From: CBDCEG01 sp965215775
Lineage (GTDB): Bacteria > Pseudomonadota > Gammaproteobacteria > Cardiobacteriales > Ostreibacteriaceae
Assembly (NCBI GenBank): GCA_965215775.1
Contig: CBDCEG010000013.1
Location: 1 to 46,636 of the forward strand
Length of the DNA: 46,636 bases
Direction: 5' to 3'
Part shown: positions 39,011-46,269 of the stretch, one piece after another
Layout of the letters: each line of letters starts with the position of its first letter
Position numbering within the stretch: position 1 is the first letter of the stretch
The notes under the pieces: generated by a model
Told to the model about the DNA's origin: nothing
Seen by the model: the letters and a program-made list of their open reading frames with translations, nothing else
Database searches by the model: none
Translations under genes and position numbers: made by a program

Positions 39011-39383
39011 ATGGTTTAGGGTTTATAATAGTCCATTGCCAACAAGCAGAGCGAAGAACTTTTATATGGTTACGCCCGATATCAGAATAATCCATTATAT
39101 TATCAGTTCTTTCTATCTCAAATACAAATTCACTCGCTGGATCAAAGGTATGTGAAAGTCCCATACTGTGAAATAGCTCATGTGCACAAGTTGAATCTGT
39201 AAAGCCTTGTTTAACAACAATTAAAGACCCGCCATTATTAGATCCAGTTGGTATTTCCGAAGATCTTCCGTAGAGATCAGTATAAGTAGAGGATTTCTCA
39301 TATTGATCGGCTTCAAATTGATTGCGTGCAAAATCGTTATGTTCTTGAATATAATCAGGATTTGTAAAAGTATAATCTCGCAT
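38997..39383 (-). pseudogene. Metzincin-like metalloprotease, copy A (3' end replaced by IS3 sequence)
   Basis: A 128-codon ORF nearly identical to copy B at 40493-40876. It carries the zinc signature HELFHSMGLSH (HExxHxxGxxH) followed by NIMDYS, the metzincin Met-turn. The last residues (PSRSY) come from the fused IS3 remnant rather than from the PKLKGL of copy B, and the downstream lipoprotein is missing. Start uncertain: an upstream ATG at 39421 (MEIRKK) is out of frame by one base in an A-run. Small size and lack of a signal peptide fit a toxin domain delivered by another system, here plausibly T6SS. Whether this copy is active is unknown. Confidence 0.6.
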
Positions 39384-39576
39384 AACTTGGTTGGTTGTGG
39401 CGATTTTTTTCTAATTTCCATTTTTTAAATTAACTAATAAAACTAACAAAATCTTAAAAAAATAAGAAAACAGATAAATAAAAAGGACTTTAAAAAAGCC
39501 CTTTTCATTCGTTTAAATTTGTTTTATGTAGTTTTTTATAAGCTAAAAATCTGTCCCATAAAATTGAACCACTTCA
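39014..39576. repeat. Long direct repeat, copy A (about 563 bp)
   Basis: Almost identical to 40507-41076. It spans the metalloprotease coding region, the upstream spacer with the AAAGGACTTT hairpin, and the IS3-type end. Differences are a few substitutions and an 8-bp gap (AAATATTT-type) in the spacer. Confidence 0.9.
39427..39520. repeat. Spacer repeat, copy 1 of 3, with terminator-like hairpin
   Basis: AAATTAACTAATAAAACTAA start, AAAGGACTTT/AAAGCCCTTT hairpin (one mismatch), CATTCGTTTAAATTT end. It lies upstream of metalloprotease A on the minus strand. Recurs at 40919-41020 and 41606-41718. Confidence 0.85.
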
Positions 39577-39581
39577 GGGAG

Positions 39582-40490
39582 TTATTTTTTTAGTGGTAAC
39601 CAAGACATTTCAGGGGTTATTTTGTCTCCGTATTTATAAACCAAGGTTTGCTTTGGACTTGTTGTTATTCCTGTTGAGTAATCATGGATTGAACGAATAG
39701 AATCTAATGAATAGATGAGTATAATATTACCTTGCTTAGCATCAATAACAACATTCAAAGCAGTGTTTTTTTCTTTATTTAAGTATTGAACATCCCAAGC
39801 AGGACCCCATAAAACTTTAAAGTTTTTAAGGAAATATTCCCGCATAATAGTTATAGTTTTATCTTTCTCATTCAAAATTGCTTCTTTCTCAGTTTCATCA
39901 AATAAATTAATCGTACCTTCTTTCCTTATCCTTGTAAAAATTTCATCGGATAAATCAATATTATTTTTTTCACAGTATTTTCTTAGATCTTCCCAAGAAA
40001 AATCAAAGCCTTTGTTATAATCTTTTGTGCTTATAATCTCCCCTTTTTTGTTATATATGTAAGTTATACCATGAAAAAAATATTTTTTGTAACTAACTCT
40101 TTTTCTTTTCCGTTCCCCTGTTGGATAGTAAAGTATTTCCTCTTCAAAAAGAGGGGTTTTAGGGTTAGTTCTTATTTCATCGTATCCACTTTTAGAATCT
40201 CCACCTTGGTAAACTACAGTCCCATCCGCTTCTGTTATTGGATTTATACCTTTACTAATATTCTTTTCAAATCTTTTTATATTAAATTTTTTCATCTTTT
40301 TCACCTTTTTATATTTTAATTTAGTTTTTGTTACTTTACCTTTCTTATAAACTTTCTTTTTAATTTGTTTTTTAGTTACTATATTTTCTTGTTTAACTTT
40401 TTCTTTTATATTTACAGTTTTATTTTCTGTAGCACATCCACTAATTAAGGTTATTAGTAATAGTGTTGCTATTTTGTATTTGTTTTTCAT
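39582..40490 (-). CDS. Lipoprotein, candidate immunity protein for the metalloprotease
   Basis: A 302-residue protein with a lipoprotein signal: KYKIATLLLITLISGCATEN, lipobox ISGC at residues 16-19. A very Lys-rich linker (about 22-75) follows. The mature domain includes TVVYQGGDSKSGYDEI, LYYPTGERKRKRVSYKKYFF and HGITYIYNKKGEIISTKDYN, resembling MORN/toxin-antitoxin-like YwqK repeats (inference), and ends ITPEMSWLPLKK. It begins 2 bp after the stop of metalloprotease B, so the two are translationally coupled, as in effector-immunity pairs. An envelope-anchored protein would be well placed to block a protease delivered to the periplasm. No family is firmly recognised. Confidence 0.6.
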   Translation of the reverse strand: MKNKYKIATLLLITLISGCATENKTVNIKEKVKQENIVTKKQIKKKVYKKGKVTKTKLKYKKVKKMKKFNIKRFEKNISKGINPITEADGTVVYQGGDSKSGYDEIRTNPKTPLFEEEILYYPTGERKRKRVSYKKYFFHGITYIYNKKGEIISTKDYNKGFDFSWEDLRKYCEKNNIDLSDEIFTRIRKEGTINLFDETEKEAILNEKDKTITIMREYFLKNFKVLWGPAWDVQYLNKEKNTALNVVIDAKQGNIILIYSLDSIRSIHDYSTGITTSPKQTLVYKYGDKITPEMSWLPLKK

Positions 40491-40492
40491 AA

Positions 40493-40876
40493 TTAAAGTC
40501 CTTTTAGTTTAGGGTTTATAATAGTCCATTGCCAACAAGCAGAGCGAAGAACTTTTATATAGTTACGCCCGATATCAGAATAATCCATTATATTATCAGT
40601 TCTTTCTATCTCAAATACAAATTCACTCGCTGGATCAAAGGTATGTGAAAGTCCCATACTGTGAAATAGCTCATGTGCACAAGTTGAATCTGTAAAGCCT
40701 TGTTTAACAACAATTAAAGATCCGCCATTATTAGATCCAGTTGGTATTTCCGAAGATATTCCGTAGAGATCAGTATAAGTAGAGGATTTCTCATATTGAT
40801 CGGCTTCAAATTGATTGCGTGCAAAATCGTTATGTTCTTGAATATAATCAGGATTTGTAAAAGTATAATCTCGCAT
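40493..40876 (-). CDS. Metzincin-like metalloprotease, copy B, candidate T6SS effector
   Basis: A 127-residue protein with zinc-binding HELFHSMGLSH (residues about 68-78) and Met-turn NIMDYS (about 94-99), the defining pair of metzincin endopeptidases. An upstream part (FARNQFEADQYEKSSTYTDL) gives no clear match. It is much shorter than a secreted metzincin and has no signal peptide, so it may be only the C-terminal toxin module of a longer ancestral effector. ATG at 40913 (MEIKKK) is one base out of frame in a nine-A run; one extra A would add MEIKKKIATTNQV. It lies downstream of hcp and a truncated vgrG, and is coupled to the lipoprotein gene. Role as T6SS cargo is inference from place. Confidence 0.65.
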   Translation of the reverse strand: MRDYTFTNPDYIQEHNDFARNQFEADQYEKSSTYTDLYGISSEIPTGSNNGGSLIVVKQGFTDSTCAHELFHSMGLSHTFDPASEFVFEIERTDNIMDYSDIGRNYIKVLRSACWQWTIINPKLKGL

Positions 40877-41076
40877 AACTTGGTTGGTTGTGGCGATTTT
40901 TTTTTAATTTCCATTTTTAAATTAACTAATAAAACTAACAAAATCTTAAAAAAATAAGAAAACAGATAAATAAAAAGGACTTTAAAAAAGTCCTTTTCAT
41001 TCGTTTAAATATTTAAATTTGTTTTGTGTAGTTTTTTATAAGCTAAAAATATGTCCCATAAAATTGAACCACTTCA
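40507..41076. repeat. Long direct repeat, copy B (about 570 bp)
   Basis: Partner of 39014-39576. It runs from the metalloprotease 3' end through the spacer to the IS3-type end TGTCCCATAAAATTGAACCA (41052-41071), which abuts the truncated vgrG stop. Confidence 0.9.
40919..41020. repeat. Spacer repeat, copy 2 of 3, with perfect hairpin
   Basis: Same spacer as 39427-39520. Here the hairpin AAAGGACTTT-AAA-AAAGTCCTTT is perfect, consistent with a terminator acting on the gene upstream (vgrG remnant) on the minus strand. Confidence 0.85.
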
Positions 41077-41547
41077 AAGTGTTAGGTGATGTTTTTTTCC
41101 AAATATAATAAGCTCAATGATTTGTGCTAGCTTTATGATTTTCATTGCATAATTTGGGTTTAAGATTATTTCAATAATTTCTTGTGCGTTTTTTTGCTGG
41201 AAAACTCTACAATCAGATTGTAAATCAGCCCTCACCAAACTTGGCTCAACCACCATAGTCCAACGGGTGCGACGATAACCAGATTCGCGTTGCAGCAACG
41301 AAGTTACAATTCCATTAACAAATCTAACTGGTGTTTCACGGTCTTTATCTGTGTAAAATGAAAGAGTTGCAGGTTTATCAACAATCTCAGCAAAATCAAC
41401 TTTTGAATTAAAACTTGAAATATCAAGCTCCAAACGAAAAGGCTCAGAAAGATTTTCTGTCAAATCAAACGAAACCACTTCAAAAATAGGAAACGCAGGT
41501 ATATCCGCATTGACTTTTAACGCGTAAAAATAATCAGTTTGTATCAA
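41074..41547 (-). pseudogene. vgrG: VgrG (T6SS spike) N-terminal fragment
   Basis: 157 codons matching the start of VgrG: YALKVNADIPAFPIFEVVSF, LTENLSEPFRLELDISS, PATLSFYTDKDRETPVRFVN with GIVTSLLQRESGYRRTRWTM, and QKNAQEIIEIIL. VgrG proteins are usually 600-700 residues or more, so the gp5-like needle and C-terminal part are missing. The ORF ends right at the IS3-type end at 41052-41073, so truncation came from that element or from recombination at it. It follows hcp on the same strand, as hcp-vgrG islands do. Confidence 0.8.
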
Positions 41548-41605
41548 AATATAACTCCAAAATTATTAAATATTCAAGTGGTTATTGTAGCATATTCCCA
41601 CTTTC

Positions 41606-41718
41606 AAATTAACTAATAAAACTAACAAAATCTTAAAAAAATAAGAAAACAGATAAATAAAAGATAAATAAAAAGGACTTTAAAAAAGCCCTTTTCATTC
41701 GTTTAAATATTTAAATTT
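41606..41718. repeat. Spacer repeat, copy 3 of 3, at the hcp 3' side
   Basis: Same spacer, here between hcp and the vgrG fragment, with an internal GATAAATAAAA duplication. The hairpin AAAGGACTTT/AGCCCTTT is 20-45 bp beyond the hcp stop and probably serves as the hcp terminator, suggesting that this position is the original source of the repeat. Confidence 0.8.
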
Positions 41719-41738
41719 AATTTCCTAAATTTATAAAA

Positions 41739-42254
41739 TTAAACAATTGGTGTTCTCCAATCATCAGAACCTGAAGTTCCAGCAACTGTATGATCCCAAT
41801 CAATTTTACGGTAGCTAAGACTAACTTCTAATAATTGAGTAAATGGTTCGTTTTTTGAATCTTGAACATGAGGCATAACTAAGTTCATATCAACAATAAT
41901 CGCATCTTCCAAAACTGTATTAAAAAACTCTTCTTGCTTACCATCAATTGAAGTTCTAAACCACTTAACTGTTACATTAGTTAGCATTTCACCTGAAGCT
42001 AAAGCGTTATACATCAACGGAACCGCTTTATTTAAACTACATGTGAATTTGAAAGCTTTGTGAACTCTTTGTCCAGAAGGCTGACCTGATTGTGGGTCTG
42101 TTGGAACTGTAACAATATGTTCTACAGCTTGAGCCATTAGCTCGTCTTCATGACCTTCAATATATACATTTCCTACTGAATCTTCTGTAAATGCACCTGC
42201 TGTGATATTTCCTTGAGTTGAACCTTCTATCGCTATAAACGCTGGGGTTGGCAT
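41739..42254 (-). CDS. hcp: Hcp, T6SS tube protein
   Basis: About 171 residues from the ATG at 42254 (MPTPAFIAIEGSTQGNITAG), chosen over the upstream ATG at 42314 because GGAGA precedes it and all Hcp proteins start in this way. Family landmarks: VHKAFKFTCSLNKAVPLMYN, KWFRTSIDGKQEEFFNTVLE, VSLSYRKIDWDH. Hcp hexamers stack into the tube that is pushed out by the TssB/TssC sheath, and they can carry small effectors. It is divergent from tssBC, with an IS30 element between them. Confidence 0.95.
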   Translation of the reverse strand: MPTPAFIAIEGSTQGNITAGAFTEDSVGNVYIEGHEDELMAQAVEHIVTVPTDPQSGQPSGQRVHKAFKFTCSLNKAVPLMYNALASGEMLTNVTVKWFRTSIDGKQEEFFNTVLEDAIIVDMNLVMPHVQDSKNEPFTQLLEVSLSYRKIDWDHTVAGTSGSDDWRTPIV

Positions 42255-42320
42255 AATATATTCTCCATAATTATCGTTATTTAATAAGTGATTTAATAAG
42301 CACTTATAATTCATAACTTG

Positions 42321-42348
42321 TTAATAAATTTTCTGTCTAAATTGACAA
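42321..42348 (-). promoter_or_regulatory. Candidate hcp promoter
   Basis: Minus-strand TTGTCA (42343-42348), 16-bp spacer, TATTAA (42321-42326), 66 bp upstream of the chosen hcp start. The rest of the gap up to the IS30 end (42349-42605) is AT-rich with no clear gene apart from the tiny ORF noted at 42497. Confidence 0.4.
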
Positions 42349-42496
42349 AAATAATAGTAAGCCAGATTTTAAAATATTGCAAAATTAATCTTTTTTTGGT
42401 AAAAATAAAACGGCAACTTTTTTCCCAAAAAATATCGCAATTTTGCTGGTTTTTGTTATTAAACCGCCATTCCTTGATTTTAAAAAAGGAGCTAAA

Positions 42497-42541
42497 ATGA
42501 ACCTTTTTGAAATTTATTTAATGTTTTTGATACAATTTTAG
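42497..42541 (+). other. Tiny ORF with ribosome binding site (14 codons)
   Basis: AGGAG six bases before ATG, then MNLFEIYLMFLIQF and stop. Hydrophobic and leader-like; it lies just upstream of the IS30 left end. It could be chance, a leader peptide of a gene displaced by the IS, or the start of one. No further evidence. Confidence 0.2.
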
Positions 42542-42605
42542 TTTACTTTCTTTGGGTTAATTGTCTTATTACTTTTAGAGCAATTATCAATTAAGTAAAC
42601 CTGGT

Positions 42606-43663
42606 TTCTAAACCGAAGTGCAACTAAATTTTATTTTTAGGTTTTAATTTGGAACTAGTTATTTTTATTTTTATTAACTAAGATAATAACATTATGAAAA
42701 AATACACACAATTAACCAGAACTGATATGACAAAAATTGAAACATTGCTTGAGGAGAATTATAATCCTTGTGAAATAGCGATAAAACTAGGCAAAAATAA
42801 GACTACAATATACCGCTGCATAAAAAATAATAAAAACGCAGAAACCTTTGTTGGTGAAGAGGCATGGGAGAAAGTTTCCAAGAGGAAATCTATTGCAAAT
42901 AAGCATGTTAGGATATTACCTGATAGTATTTTAGAGAAATATATTTTGATAAAAATAGAGCAACATTGGTCGCCAGAACAAATTTCTGGAAAGTGGCGAG
43001 AGGAGGCGCAAGAATCGATTTGCCACGAGACTATTTATCAATTTGTTTATAAGTATCACCCAAAATTAGTTAAGATGTATTTCAGAAGAAAAGGTAAGAA
43101 ATATCAACATAATAGAAAGGAAAAATATCAAATAAAAGATCGTAGAATGATTGATGAAAGACCGCAAAATATTGAGCTTAGAAAAGAAGTTGGACACTGG
43201 GAAGGAGACACAATTGTCGGTAAAAATCACCAAGGCGCGATAGTTACAAATGTTGAAAGAAAAAGTGGTAAATTAATTGCTTCCAAAGTGAAAAAATCAA
43301 CTGCAAAAGCTATTTTAGAAGCTACAGTTAAAGATTTCAAAGACTTACCAAATGAGTTACGAATAAGCATGACATACGATAATGGCAAAGAGTTTTCTTT
43401 ACACCAAGAGATTGAAAAACAAGTGAAAATGAATGTTTATTTTGCACACGCTTACTCACCTTGGGAAAGAGGAACTAATGAAAATACCAACGGTTTGCTC
43501 CGAGAATTTATTCCCAAAGGCACTGATTTTAATAATGTTTCTGATGAAGAACTTGCTTATTTTGTGGAACTTATTAATAATAGACCACGAAAACGACTAG
43601 GATTTAAAACCCCAAATGAAGTCTTTCAAGCTGAACTTGAAAAGTTGCACTTGTAGGTAGAAT
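42606..43663 (+). mobile_element. IS30-family insertion sequence
   Basis: Bounded by imperfect inverted repeats: TTCTAAACCGAAGTGCAACT (42606-42625) and, on the other strand, the same TTCTA-n5-AAGTGCAACT pattern at 43643-43662. The right repeat overlaps the end of the transposase gene. About 1.06 kb, as usual for IS30. A target duplication could not be identified with confidence. Confidence 0.8.
42694..43656 (+). CDS. IS30-family transposase
   Basis: An intact 320-residue DDE transposase. The N-terminal helix-turn-helix (CEIAIKLGKNKTTIYRCIKN, about 27-46) is followed by HWSPEQISGKWREE and CHETIYQFVY, then the catalytic core: GHWEGDTIVGKNHQGAIVTN (first Asp), MTYDNGKEF (second Asp), and ERGTNENTNGLLREFIPKGT (Glu). 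The gene fills the IS and ends inside its right repeat. It appears functional. Confidence 0.95.
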   Translation: MKKYTQLTRTDMTKIETLLEENYNPCEIAIKLGKNKTTIYRCIKNNKNAETFVGEEAWEKVSKRKSIANKHVRILPDSILEKYILIKIEQHWSPEQISGKWREEAQESICHETIYQFVYKYHPKLVKMYFRRKGKKYQHNRKEKYQIKDRRMIDERPQNIELRKEVGHWEGDTIVGKNHQGAIVTNVERKSGKLIASKVKKSTAKAILEATVKDFKDLPNELRISMTYDNGKEFSLHQEIEKQVKMNVYFAHAYSPWERGTNENTNGLLREFIPKGTDFNNVSDEELAYFVELINNRPRKRLGFKTPNEVFQAELEKLHL

Positions 43664-43795
43664 CTAGCAAACTCAAATAGTAAGTTTGAGAAAACAAAAT
43701 GTTTCTGTAGAATGAAACGCATAGAAGAGGTTTTTGTGAATATACTTTCTTCTTAGCATCTTGCAAAAAATAATTAATAAAAGAGGTTTGAAATT

Positions 43796-44299
43796 ATGAG
43801 TAAAAAAAGTTCAGTGGCACCTAAGGAAAGAATAAATATAAAATATGTGCCTGCTACAGGAGACCAGCAGGAAGAGGTTGAATTACCTCTAAAAATGCTT
43901 GTCCTTGGAGATTTTAAAGGGCATGGTGAAGATGAAGCTTTAGAAGAAAGAGAGGTCGTTCGCATAGATAAACATACATTTAGCTCAGTTATGGAAAAGG
44001 CAGAACTTAAAGCAGAAATAACAACCAAAAATGTTCTTGATGAGAGTAGTGATTCAGATATTCCAGTTAGCTTGAAATTTGACACACTAGCAGATTTTAC
44101 ACCTGATAAAATTGCGCAACAAGTTCCTGAGTTAAAGCAACTTTTAGACTTGAGAGAAGCTTTACTTGCTCTTAAAGGCCCTATGGGGAATATCCCTTCA
44201 TTTAGAAATAAACTGCAGGATATCATTAAAGATGATAAAGCCAGAGAGAAGCTTGAGGCAGAACTAGACTCTGTTTTATCTGAAAAAGATAGTAAGTAA
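43796..44299 (+). CDS. tssB: T6SS sheath small subunit TssB/VipA
   Basis: A 167-residue protein that forms the contractile sheath with TssC. Landmarks: PKERINIKYVPATGDQQEEV, ELPLKMLVLGDFKG, IDKHTFSSVMEK, FDTLADFTPDKIAQQVPEL, LLDLREALLALKGPMGNIP. RBS AAGAGG. First of the T6SS structural genes in the window. Confidence 0.96.
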   Translation: MSKKSSVAPKERINIKYVPATGDQQEEVELPLKMLVLGDFKGHGEDEALEEREVVRIDKHTFSSVMEKAELKAEITTKNVLDESSDSDIPVSLKFDTLADFTPDKIAQQVPELKQLLDLREALLALKGPMGNIPSFRNKLQDIIKDDKAREKLEAELDSVLSEKDSK

Positions 44300-44342
44300 G
44301 TATTTACACAAATTAAAATAATAAAATAAAGGATTATAATTT

Positions 44343-45833
44343 ATGAAACAAACAAAAGCGCAAATAGAAAAAAGTGCTACTAGTAGTGAAGGTGGCTTAA
44401 TAGAGCAAATAATGTCTCAAACCAGATTTAAACAAGGTGAAGATGACTATAGTATTGCTAAAAGAGGTGTTGCTGAATTTATCTCTGAGATAATTAAAAC
44501 AGACTCAAGTGAAACTCCAGTTAACAAAAAGCTTGTTGATGCTATGGTAGTTCAACTTGATGAAAAAATTGGTAAGCAAATTGATCTTATTCTTCACGAT
44601 AAAAAAGTGCAAGAGTTAGAAGCATCTTGGAGAGGATTGAAACTATTGGTTGATAGAACAGACTTTCGTGAAAATATAAAGTTAGAAATTCTACATGTAA
44701 CAAAAGAAGAACTATTAGATGACTTTGAATACTCTAGTGATATAACTCAAAGTGGTTTATATAAACATGTTTATTCTTCAAACTATGGACAGTTTGGTGG
44801 TGAGCCAGTTGGAGCTATGATTGCTAATTATACATTTTCACCAGCAACTCCAGATATAAAATTATTACAATATGCAGCATCTGTTGGCGCTATGGCTCAT
44901 GCCCCATTTGTTTCTGCAGCTGGACCTGAGTTCTTTAACTTAGATAGTTATACAGACTTACCAAATGTTAAAGAAGTTAAAGATATATTTGAAGGACCAA
45001 GATATACAAAGTGGAGAGCATTAAGAGAGTCTGAAGATTCTAAATATTTAGCATTAACTATGCCAAGATATTTATCAAGAGTTCCTTACGACCCAATTGA
45101 AAACCCTGTTAAATCATTTAACTACAAAGAGTCAATTGATGGAAATCATGAAAACTACTTGTGGAGTAATATTGCATTCTTAATGGGAAGTAAAATTACA
45201 GACAGTTTTGCTAACTATAGATGGTGTCCTAATATAATCGGACCTCAAAGTGGTGGCTCTGTTGAAGATTTGCCTGTTCACTTATTTGAATCTTTTGGTC
45301 AATTACAAGCTAAAATACCAACAGAAGTTTTAATTACTGATAGAAAAGAATTTGAATTAGCAGAAGAAGGTTTTATTCCTTTAACTATGCGTAAAGATAG
45401 TGATAATGCTGCATTTTTCTCAGCCAACTCAGTGCAGAAGCCTAAAGTATTTCAAAATACAAAAGAAGGGAAAATCGCTGAAACTAACTATAAGCTAGGA
45501 ACACAATTACCTTATATGTTTATAATAAACCGCTTAGCACATTACTTGAAAGTTCTACAAAGAGAGCAAATAGGAAGTTGGAAAGAAAGACAAGATTTAG
45601 AACGAGAGCTTAATGTTTGGATTAAACAGTTTATTGCTGATCAAGAAAATCCACCATCCGATGTTAGAAGCAAAAGACCTTTACGAGGAGCTAAGATAGA
45701 AGTTTCTAGTGTTGAAGGTGATCCAGGTTGGTATAGAGTTTCTATGTCTGTTAGACCTCACTTTAAATACATGGGGGCTAATTTTGAGCTGTCTTTGGTT
45801 GGTAGATTAGATACTGATGGACAAACTGAGTAA
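44343..45833 (+). CDS. tssC: T6SS sheath large subunit TssC/VipB
   Basis: A 496-residue sheath protein of normal length. Landmarks: EASWRGLKLLVDRTDF, PVGAMIANYTFSPATPDIKLL, GPEFFNLDSYTDLPNVKEV, ALTMPRYLSRVPYDP, NYLWSNIAFLMGSKI, DRKEFELAEEGFIPLTM, and the C-terminal VSMSVRPHFKYMGANFELSL. It overlaps tssE by 17 bp. Confidence 0.97.
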   Translation: MKQTKAQIEKSATSSEGGLIEQIMSQTRFKQGEDDYSIAKRGVAEFISEIIKTDSSETPVNKKLVDAMVVQLDEKIGKQIDLILHDKKVQELEASWRGLKLLVDRTDFRENIKLEILHVTKEELLDDFEYSSDITQSGLYKHVYSSNYGQFGGEPVGAMIANYTFSPATPDIKLLQYAASVGAMAHAPFVSAAGPEFFNLDSYTDLPNVKEVKDIFEGPRYTKWRALRESEDSKYLALTMPRYLSRVPYDPIENPVKSFNYKESIDGNHENYLWSNIAFLMGSKITDSFANYRWCPNIIGPQSGGSVEDLPVHLFESFGQLQAKIPTEVLITDRKEFELAEEGFIPLTMRKDSDNAAFFSANSVQKPKVFQNTKEGKIAETNYKLGTQLPYMFIINRLAHYLKVLQREQIGSWKERQDLERELNVWIKQFIADQENPPSDVRSKRPLRGAKIEVSSVEGDPGWYRVSMSVRPHFKYMGANFELSLVGRLDTDGQTE

Positions 45834-46266
45834 GAAAAAAAGTAAAAAAGATCTGGATGGAATAAGTTTTTTTGAAAGATTCGTTTACTTAGATAAAAGT
45901 GATTCAATAGTTAGACCAACTAGACTTGATACTAATACTATCAAGTCTATAAAAAGTAACTTGGAATTTATTCTAAACTCAAGGCAAGGTTGCACTTTAA
46001 GCTCCCCTGCCTTGGGTTTGAATGATTTCAATGACTCTTCAAGTGGCTCTAAAGATTTATTTTTAAGAATAATAGAGGATATTGAACAAAATATTACTAG
46101 ATATGAGCCTAGAATTTCAGTTAATTCTATAGATTTCATGCCTAGTGACAGTCATGCAATGCAACTTAACTTTAGGTTAGCATGCTCTATTATTTCCAAT
46201 AAAGGAGAAGTTTCTGCAATTGATTTGATCTTAGATGCAGGAACAAAACAATTTAAGGTTAGTTAA
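45817..46266 (+). CDS. tssE: T6SS baseplate protein TssE (gp25-like)
   Basis: A 149-residue baseplate component: FFERFVYLDKS, then IKSNLEFILNSRQGC near the centre, NITRYEPRISVNSI, and a C-terminal beta-rich part. This is the GPW/gp25 pattern (YEPR is the conserved EPR motif). It overlaps the tssC end and is followed 3 bp later by tssF. Confidence 0.9.
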   Translation: MDKLSKKKSKKDLDGISFFERFVYLDKSDSIVRPTRLDTNTIKSIKSNLEFILNSRQGCTLSSPALGLNDFNDSSSGSKDLFLRIIEDIEQNITRYEPRISVNSIDFMPSDSHAMQLNFRLACSIISNKGEVSAIDLILDAGTKQFKVS

Positions 46267-46269
46267 AAA

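Larger units (their letters stand above)
38867..39571. mobile_element. IS3-type ends enclosing a metalloprotease gene and a transposase remnant
   Basis: TGGTCTAATTTTATGGAACA at 38867-38886 and TGTCCCATAAAATTGAACCA at 39552-39571 are imperfect terminal inverted repeats in correct outward orientation, 705 bp apart. Inside, on the minus strand, are the 3' end of an IS3-family transposase (next to the left end) and metalloprotease copy A, which has taken the place of the rest of the transposase. No target duplication is evident. A second copy of the right-hand end lies at 41052-41071. Non-autonomous as it stands. Confidence 0.55.

Noticed and set aside
39221..39421. ORF starting MEIRKKSPQPTK overlapping metalloprotease A (and its twin at 40714-40941)
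   Set aside because: Out of frame with the conserved metalloprotease; its translation shows no domain and merely shadows the gene. Only its first codons are of interest, as a possible start joined by slippage.
39427..41718. CRISPR or integron-like array formed by the repeated spacer
   Set aside because: Three copies spaced by whole genes, without integrase, attC-like folding or cas genes. Recombination between duplicated terminator spacers is the simpler reading.
42254..42314. N-terminal extension of Hcp (MNYKCLLNHLLNN)
   Set aside because: Not found in Hcp proteins; the GGAGA site lies before the internal ATG at 42254, so the extension is upstream untranslated DNA.
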